NCBI GenBank assembly: GCA_910579225.1
Contig: CAJTTI010000034.1
Coordinates: forward strand, 1-28,270
DNA length: 28,270 nucleotides
Source: an uncultured Lachnospiraceae bacterium
GTDB lineage: Bacteria > Bacillota > Clostridia > Lachnospirales > Lachnospiraceae
Direction of reading: 5' to 3'
Below the pieces are notes generated by a model. It saw only the letters and a list, made by a program, of their open reading frames with translations, had not been told where the DNA came from and ran no database searches. A program made the translations under genes and the position numbers. Positions 23,459 through 28,270 of this stretch are shown in pieces (the stretch's first letter is position 1; each line of letters opens with the position of its first letter).

Positions 23459-24151
23459 ATGAATATAGGATTGATATTGGCGGCCGGTCTGGATCCGGGA
23501 TTTCAGATGGATATTCCCAAGCAGTTTGTGATTGTAGATAACCGGCCGATCATCGTATATACACTGCAGGCATTTCAGAATCATCCGGAGATCGACCAGA
23601 TGATTGTTGCCTGTCTGCCGGGATGGCAGGAGATGGTGCGGGCTTATGCAAAACAGTTCAATATTACGAAACTGGAAGCGATTGTGGAAGGCGGAGCAGA
23701 CGGACAAGAGTCCAGCTGGAGAGGAATTCGTTGGCTGTCGGAGCATTATCGTCCGGAAGACACGGTGGTGGTACATGACGCTATCCGGCCTCTGGTGACG
23801 CCGGATTTGATCTCGGATAGTATTCGTACCTGTAGAAAGAAAGGAATGGGTGTGGCAGCAGTGCGCTCCACAGACAATGTGATGATGACGCAGGACGGAT
23901 GTACCGGCAGGGAGAGTATCTCCAGATATGCTATCCGGAGGATCCAGACTCCCCAGTCCTATCGTCTGGACTACCTGGAACGGATCCACAAAGAGGCTAT
24001 TGAAAAAGGGATTCTTCACTATATGGATAACAATAGCCTGCTGGCTGGAATGGGAGAGACCGTATTCTTTTCCAAAGGTTCGGATTTTAATATTAAGATT
24101 AATGCGGTGGAAGATGTAGAGATGTTTAAAGCGCTCTACCGCATGGTGTAG
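23459..24151 (+). CDS. IspD/TarI-family cytidylyltransferase paralogue lacking the GxGxR motif
   Basis: A 230-residue protein of the IspD/TarI family, which couples a polyol or methylerythritol phosphate to CTP. Shared parts: NIGLILAAG, the DIPKQF lysine (K21), VHDAIRP (H106-P111) and FNIKINAVEDVEMF at the end. Unusual is LDPGFQM where the family, and the neighbour at 24170, read SGQRM: the conserved arginine that stabilises the triphosphate is replaced by Gly14. It may be catalytically weak or a partner subunit. The family variant GGADGQESSW also lacks the usual arginine, as in the second copy. It is 19 bases ahead of the second copy and probably cotranslated. Confidence 0.8.
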   Translation: MNIGLILAAGLDPGFQMDIPKQFVIVDNRPIIVYTLQAFQNHPEIDQMIVACLPGWQEMVRAYAKQFNITKLEAIVEGGADGQESSWRGIRWLSEHYRPEDTVVVHDAIRPLVTPDLISDSIRTCRKKGMGVAAVRSTDNVMMTQDGCTGRESISRYAIRRIQTPQSYRLDYLERIHKEAIEKGILHYMDNNSLLAGMGETVFFSKGSDFNIKINAVEDVEMFKALYRMV

Positions 24152-24169
24152 GAAAGGACTGTTTTCCAG

Positions 24170-24886
24170 ATGAAAAATATCGCATTGATTATTGCCGGCG
24201 GATCCGGACAGAGAATGCACCAGGATATTCCGAAACAGTTTCTGAATGTCTATGACAAACCGGTGATTATCTATACACTGGAGGCGTTTCAGAGACATCC
24301 CTGTATTGATGGAATTGTCGTCGTCTGTGTGGAAGGCTGGATACAGATCCTGGAAACTTACTGCAGGCAGTTCGGGATCACCAAACTGGAAAGTATCATA
24401 CCAGGAGGGAAAAACGGACAGGATTCGATCCGGGAAGGCATATACAAGATTGCAGCCTGTCATGAAGAGGAAGACCTGATCCTGATCCATGACGCTATTC
24501 GTCCTATGGTATCGGAAGAGATTATTTCTGACTGTATTCGGGTGGCAGGAGAGTACGGCAACGCCATTTCTGTGGTACAGTGTACTTCTGCCATGTTGTG
24601 TACGGAAGACGGAGAGACTTCGGAAGCACAGATTTCCAGAGACAATCTAAAAGTGACACAGACACCCCAGTGTGCGTCTGTGGGGACTCTGGTTAGAGCG
24701 CATAAAGAAGCGCTGGAAAAGGGAATTACGAACACGGTGGCAACTTGTACGCTCTTTATTGAGTTGGGTCGGAAGCTGTATTTTTCCCTCGGTTCGGAGA
24801 AGAATATCAAATTAACGTCCGTAGATGATTTGGAGATATTCGAGGCGCTTCTGAATGCCAGGAAGGCAGAGTGGATTAAAGAGTAG
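24170..24886 (+). CDS. IspD/TarI-family cytidylyltransferase
   Basis: A 238-residue relative of IspD and of TarI (ribitol-5-phosphate cytidylyltransferase), making a CDP-activated alcohol. The nucleotide loop GGSGQRM with Arg15, DIPKQF with Lys22, GGKNGQDSIREGI, LIHDAIRP and the terminal NIKLTSVDDLEIFEALL are intact. The order and spacing match the family. Because the next gene encodes a CDP-glycerol transferase-like protein, a CDP-ribitol or CDP-glycerol-like product is more likely than isoprenoid synthesis. Its ribosome site AGGA lies 11 bases from the ATG, in a small possible hairpin (GGAAA with TTTCC at 24151-24167). Confidence 0.85.
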   Translation: MKNIALIIAGGSGQRMHQDIPKQFLNVYDKPVIIYTLEAFQRHPCIDGIVVVCVEGWIQILETYCRQFGITKLESIIPGGKNGQDSIREGIYKIAACHEEEDLILIHDAIRPMVSEEIISDCIRVAGEYGNAISVVQCTSAMLCTEDGETSEAQISRDNLKVTQTPQCASVGTLVRAHKEALEKGITNTVATCTLFIELGRKLYFSLGSEKNIKLTSVDDLEIFEALLNARKAEWIKE

Positions 24887-24968
24887 GCAAGTACTCAGGA
24901 TGGAGCTGACGAAGTTGTGCTACAGTGTGGGGAAAGCGGCCGGGTAAGACAGGAGAGGAAATAAAATC

Positions 24969-26264
24969 ATGAGTCGAGCAGCGAGGAAACAGCTGTTTTC
25001 CATGGCAGATCTGCTGAAGAGGGCTTATAAGGCTTTGGAAGGAAATCTGTGGAAGCAGACGATAGATACAGAACAGTTGACAGGGCTTCTGGCGGACAGC
25101 CAGGAAGTGGCAGTCAGCATGGGAACGCAGATTGAGGCGATCTGCGGGGAAGGTACAGATACCGTAAGAGAACTGGAGAATTATTGTGAAACGCTTTATC
25201 AGATTACGCAGTCTTATGGGAATCCAGCCATGCAGAAAGAATTGCTTCGGCAGTTAAAACAGCAGCTTGGCCGAATCCGGAGCCGGATCGGGAAAGATGT
25301 ACCAGATCGGTTGGAAGCAGTCTTTCTTCCATATAAAGCGTCCATGTGGGATTCGTTGGAGAGTATCTGGAAGGCGGCAAAGGAGGATGAAGAGGCAGAC
25401 GCCTATGTGGTTCCGATTCCTTATTATGACAGAAAGCCGGGACTGAGCCTTGGGGAAGAGCATTATGAAGGAGCATTGTTTCCGGAGGATGTAAAGATCA
25501 CAGATTATCATGAATACAGCCTGGAAATGCGGCGGCCGGATATAGTTTTTATCCACAATCCATATGATGACGGCAATTATGTCACAACGGTACATCCGCA
25601 TTTTTATTCAGGAAATCTGAAGAAATATACGGAAAAGCTGGTGTATGTGCCGTATTTCGTCTGTGCAGGAGAGGAAGTTCCGGAAGGGATGGCGCTGACG
25701 AAAGGGGTCTGTAATGCGGATTATATCATTGTGCAGAATGAGAATGAAAAGGAACAGTATATTCAACATTTTCAGAATCGTTATCCAGGGGTAGATATCT
25801 CCGGTAAACTGCTCCCACTTGGTTCGCCTAAATTTGATAAAGTGCGGTCTGCCGGCCGGGATGATTTGCAGATACCGACAGAGTGGAGACAGATGACAGA
25901 GGGAAAAAAAGTGATCCTCTACAATACCAGCCTGGGAGGGCTGCTGAATGAGAGTGAGAGATATCTGGAAAAGATGGAGCGGGTGTTCCGCTTTTTCTCA
26001 AAGCGGAAAGATGCGGTGCTTCTCTGGCGACCGCATCCTCTGATGGAAAGCACGTTTTCATCTATGAGACCGGAGCTGTATGAGAAATTTATAAAGTTGA
26101 AAACGCAGTTTATTCAGGAAAATATCGGAATCTATGATGACACCCCTGATATGCATGCGGCGATTGGACTAAGTGATGCGTATTATGGAGACTTGAGCTC
26201 ACTGGTAAAGTTGTATCAGGAGACGGGGAAGCCGGTGATGATACAGGATGTGAAAGCGGAGTAA
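24969..26264 (+). CDS. CDP-glycerol glycerophosphotransferase-like protein (TagF/TarF family)
   Basis: A soluble or peripheral transferase of 431 residues resembling the Glyphos_transf family, which moves glycerol- or ribitol-phosphate from a CDP donor. Residues 1-110 are helical with no catalytic motif. The C-terminal 300 show FLPYKASMWDSLESIW, VVPIPYYDR, IFIHNPYDDGNY-type text, KLVYVPYF, LPLGSPKFD, ILYNTSLGG, LLWRPHPL and the last conserved block YYGDLSSLVKLYQETGKPV, equal to the usual D-SS-...GKP end. There is no transmembrane helix. It follows the two cytidylyltransferases that could make its donor. The acceptor is unknown: a flagellin glycan or a cell-wall polymer. The N-terminal 110 residues could be an acceptor-binding region. 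Confidence 0.75.
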   Translation: MSRAARKQLFSMADLLKRAYKALEGNLWKQTIDTEQLTGLLADSQEVAVSMGTQIEAICGEGTDTVRELENYCETLYQITQSYGNPAMQKELLRQLKQQLGRIRSRIGKDVPDRLEAVFLPYKASMWDSLESIWKAAKEDEEADAYVVPIPYYDRKPGLSLGEEHYEGALFPEDVKITDYHEYSLEMRRPDIVFIHNPYDDGNYVTTVHPHFYSGNLKKYTEKLVYVPYFVCAGEEVPEGMALTKGVCNADYIIVQNENEKEQYIQHFQNRYPGVDISGKLLPLGSPKFDKVRSAGRDDLQIPTEWRQMTEGKKVILYNTSLGGLLNESERYLEKMERVFRFFSKRKDAVLLWRPHPLMESTFSSMRPELYEKFIKLKTQFIQENIGIYDDTPDMHAAIGLSDAYYGDLSSLVKLYQETGKPVMIQDVKAE

Positions 26265-26310
26265 AATGGTATTAGGAAATACCGATGAAAGCAGAATATA
26301 TTCCCTATAT

Positions 26311-26334
26311 AAAGTATATATATTATATTTTATA
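26311..26334 (+). repeat. 24-bp A/T direct repeat, copy 2
   Basis: Identical to 23413-23436. It lies 28 bases before the aminotransferase start, at a position comparable with copy 1. TATAAT at 26331-26336 overlaps its end and could be a -10 element. Confidence 0.8.
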
Positions 26335-26361
26335 ATATCAGTTGAAAAGGACAGAATGTAC

Positions 26362-27483
26362 ATGGAAAGTGAAAGAGATAAAATATTTGTAACACAGTCT
26401 TCCATGCCGCCCTATGAAGAATACATAGAAGCAATCAAGCCGCTCTGGGACAGCCGCTGGCTGACCAATATGGGGCAATATCACAAAGAGCTGGAGAAGA
26501 GATTAAAAGAATATTTGAAAGTACCACAGCTTTCACTGATGGTAAATGGACATCTGGCTCTGGAGCTGACTATCCAGGCAATGGGATTTCCGGAAGGGGC
26601 AGAGGTGATTACCACACCTTTTACTTTTATCTCTACTACCCATGCGATTGTGCGAAATCATCTGAATCCGGTGTTCTGTGATGTGAAGCCGGAGGATGGG
26701 ACTATAGATGAGACAAAGATAGAGGACCTGGTGACCGAGCATACGGTGGCTATCGTTCCTGTGCATGTATATGGGAACGTTTGTAATGTGGAGGAAATCC
26801 AAAGGATTGCAGACAAATATGGACTGAAAGTGATCTATGATGCGGCTCATGCTTTTGGAGTATCATATAAGGGAAAGGGAATCGGGAGCTATGGAGATGC
26901 TTCTGTGTTCAGTTTTCATGCTACGAAAGTGTTCAATACAATTGAAGGCGGTGCGGTTACGTTTTCAGACCGAAAGCTTTATGACAAATTATATAATCTG
27001 AAAAATTTTGGGATTCGGGGAGAGGAACTGGTAACTGAGGTGGGAGCGAATGCCAAGATGAATGAGTTCTGTGCAGTTATGGGACTTTGTAATCTGCGTC
27101 ACGTGGATGAGGCGATTGCCTGGAGAAAGGCTGTATGCGGGAAGTATGAGAAGCAGATTAGAGAGATTCCGGGGATGCAGATGCTTGGTGCAAAACCGGA
27201 GACAGAACAGAACTACGGGTATTTTCCTGTTTTGGTGGAAGAGGATTATCCGGTTAGCAGAGATGAATTGTATACGAGGCTGAGAGAGAAGGGGATTTAT
27301 ACCAGGAAGTATTTTTACCCGGTAACAGCAGATCAGGCTTGTTTTAAGAATAAGTATCGCGGGATTGAATTGGAACATGCGAGAAAGTTAGCGGAAAAAG
27401 TATTGGTGTTGCCAGTCTATGAGGAGCTTTCAGATGAGAATGTTCATTATATTTGTGATAACATTTCAGAGATGTCTTTTTGA
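26362..27483 (+). CDS. DegT/DnrJ/EryC1/StrS-family aminotransferase
   Basis: A PLP-dependent sugar aminotransferase, about 373 residues. It transfers an amino group to a keto-sugar nucleotide. Visible features: TNMGQYHKELEKRLKEYL near the N-terminus, TTPFTFISTTHAI, VPVHVYGNV, VIYDAAHAFG with Asp160 (pyridine nitrogen contact) and SFHATKVFNTIEGG with Lys189 as the Schiff-base lysine. Length is normal for the family. I place the start at 26362 (MESERDK), with AAAGGA ten bases upstream; an alternative ATG at 26356 is possible. It is followed by a WbqC-like gene, a pair often seen together in O-antigen and flagellin glycan clusters. Confidence 0.92.
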   Translation: MESERDKIFVTQSSMPPYEEYIEAIKPLWDSRWLTNMGQYHKELEKRLKEYLKVPQLSLMVNGHLALELTIQAMGFPEGAEVITTPFTFISTTHAIVRNHLNPVFCDVKPEDGTIDETKIEDLVTEHTVAIVPVHVYGNVCNVEEIQRIADKYGLKVIYDAAHAFGVSYKGKGIGSYGDASVFSFHATKVFNTIEGGAVTFSDRKLYDKLYNLKNFGIRGEELVTEVGANAKMNEFCAVMGLCNLRHVDEAIAWRKAVCGKYEKQIREIPGMQMLGAKPETEQNYGYFPVLVEEDYPVSRDELYTRLREKGIYTRKYFYPVTADQACFKNKYRGIELEHARKLAEKVLVLPVYEELSDENVHYICDNISEMSF

Positions 27484-27561
27484 GATATTCAGTATTATAG
27501 AAGTATTTTGTGGAAGGCGAAACATATATGAGATAAGTTCTGCAAAATGAGGATAGATGAT

Positions 27562-28269
27562 ATGAAAATTGGAGTTATGCAGCCATATTTTATTCCATAT
27601 TTAGGATACTGGCAATTAATAAATGCAGTTGATAAATATGTTATATATGACGATGTGAATTACATAAACAGAGGGTGGGTAAATCGTAATCGAATTTTAG
27701 TAAATGGAACTCCCAAATATATAACGATACCGCTGACAGGGGCCAGCCAAAACAAAAAAATTAATGAACTCCAGATAGATGATACTTCTAAAATAATTAA
27801 GAAAAACTGGAAAATGATTGAAAATGTTTATAAAAAGGCTCCATATTATAAGGATGTCATACATGTCGTAGACGAGATAAGGAATTGCAGGGAAAAGAAA
27901 CTGGTTTCTTTTATTCAGAAGACTTTTTCCGCTATATGTGGATATCTTGATATAGAAACAGAGATGATTGTTTCTTCCTCATTGGACAAAAATAATACAT
28001 TATCCGGACAGGAAAAGATATTAAATATTTGTGAGCTCCTGGGTGCGACAGAGTATTATAATGCGATTGGCGGGCAAATGTTATACCAGGCGCATGATTT
28101 TGAAGCCAGGGGAATAGAATTAAAATTTTTGAAAACAAAGCCTGTTATTTATAAACAATACGAAAATGAATTTCAACCCAATTTATCTATTTTGGATGTA
28201 ATGATGTTTAATTCTGGCGAAGAAGTAAAAAAACTATTAAATGAGTATGTGTTAATAGATTCTGATTAG
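27562..28269 (+). CDS. WbqC-like protein
   Basis: A 235-residue protein matching the WbqC family: MKIGVMQPYFIPYLGYWQLI, then YVIYDDVNYINRGWVNRN, ILVNGTPKYITIPL and, near the end, GIELKFLKT and FQPNLSILDVMMFN. WbqC genes sit in O-antigen and other polysaccharide clusters, often with a DegT aminotransferase; the biochemical role is not settled, though an acyl or amino-acid transfer to an amino-sugar has been proposed. I chose ATG 27562 because AGGA lies eight bases upstream. The gene is visibly more A/T-rich than all others in the window, suggesting separate origin. Its stop is just inside the right edge. Confidence 0.88.
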   Translation: MKIGVMQPYFIPYLGYWQLINAVDKYVIYDDVNYINRGWVNRNRILVNGTPKYITIPLTGASQNKKINELQIDDTSKIIKKNWKMIENVYKKAPYYKDVIHVVDEIRNCREKKLVSFIQKTFSAICGYLDIETEMIVSSSLDKNNTLSGQEKILNICELLGATEYYNAIGGQMLYQAHDFEARGIELKFLKTKPVIYKQYENEFQPNLSILDVMMFNSGEEVKKLLNEYVLIDSD

Positions 28270-28270
28270 G

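Noticed and set aside
23432..24490. Open frame of 352 codons on the minus strand over the cytidylyltransferases
   Set aside because: Antisense shadow of two real enzymes; composition is low in normal motifs, and there is no start signal.
26268..26283. Six-base-pair hairpin (GGTATT with AATACC) after the glycerophosphotransferase gene
   Set aside because: Short stem with no T run; too weak to call a terminator.

Overview
The window reads as a motility and surface-glycosylation locus of a flagellated Gram-positive Clostridia, most likely a Lachnospiraceae member. The grounds are moderate GC, strong AGGAGG-type ribosome binding sites, the Firmicutes gene order flgM-flgN-flgK-flgL-(yviE position)-fliW-csrA, and several sites resembling the Bacillus SigD (sigma-28) -10 element GCCGATAT. 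I see no rRNA, tRNA, CRISPR array or insertion sequence. The genus call is inference; the flagellar gene identities are secure.

Layout. (1) 1-4169, plus strand: the tail of an upstream gene, then three glycosyltransferases (a CgeB-type GT-B enzyme, a GT2, and a GT2-TPR protein with an extra GT-B half-domain). A perfect 19-bp hairpin terminator follows. (2) 4305-5766, minus strand: a ParA/Soj-type ATPase overlapping a ComFB-domain protein. (3) 6039-10669, plus strand: fliD, fliS, a fliT-position chaperone and a degenerate nucleotidyltransferase-like protein. (4) 10766-16048, minus strand: the late flagellar operon flgM, flgN, flgK, flgL, a yviE-position gene, fliW and csrA. An 80-nt palindrome separates it from the fliD operon. 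(5) 16338-19155, plus strand: a FliK-like protein, a detached FlhB C-terminal-domain protein and an SLT lytic transglycosylase, behind a good sigma-28-like promoter. (6) 19200-21142: a repeat-rich leader, then a PilZ protein translationally coupled to another GT2. (7) 21356-22294: a small FliD-like Ser/Thr-rich protein. (8) 22345-23244, minus strand: a membrane-anchored C39-type cysteine peptidase. (9) 23459-28269, plus strand: two tandem IspD/TarI-type cytidylyltransferases, a CDP-glycerol glycerophosphotransferase-like protein, a DegT aminotransferase and a WbqC-like protein.

How the genes may work together. Regions 3, 4 and 5 build and regulate the distal flagellum: hook-filament junction, cap, export chaperones, anti-sigma factor, the FliW-CsrA translational switch, and a secretion-associated muramidase. 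Regions 1, 6 and 9 look like a flagellin or cell-surface glycan pathway, including a probable CDP-polyol branch. The sigma-28-like site before region 9 ties that branch to late flagellar expression. Two candidate c-di-GMP-binding proteins (ComFB and PilZ) sit in the same locus, one beside a ParA ATPase and one fused by overlap to a glycosyltransferase, suggesting second-messenger input. These links are inferred from position and motif and have not been tested.
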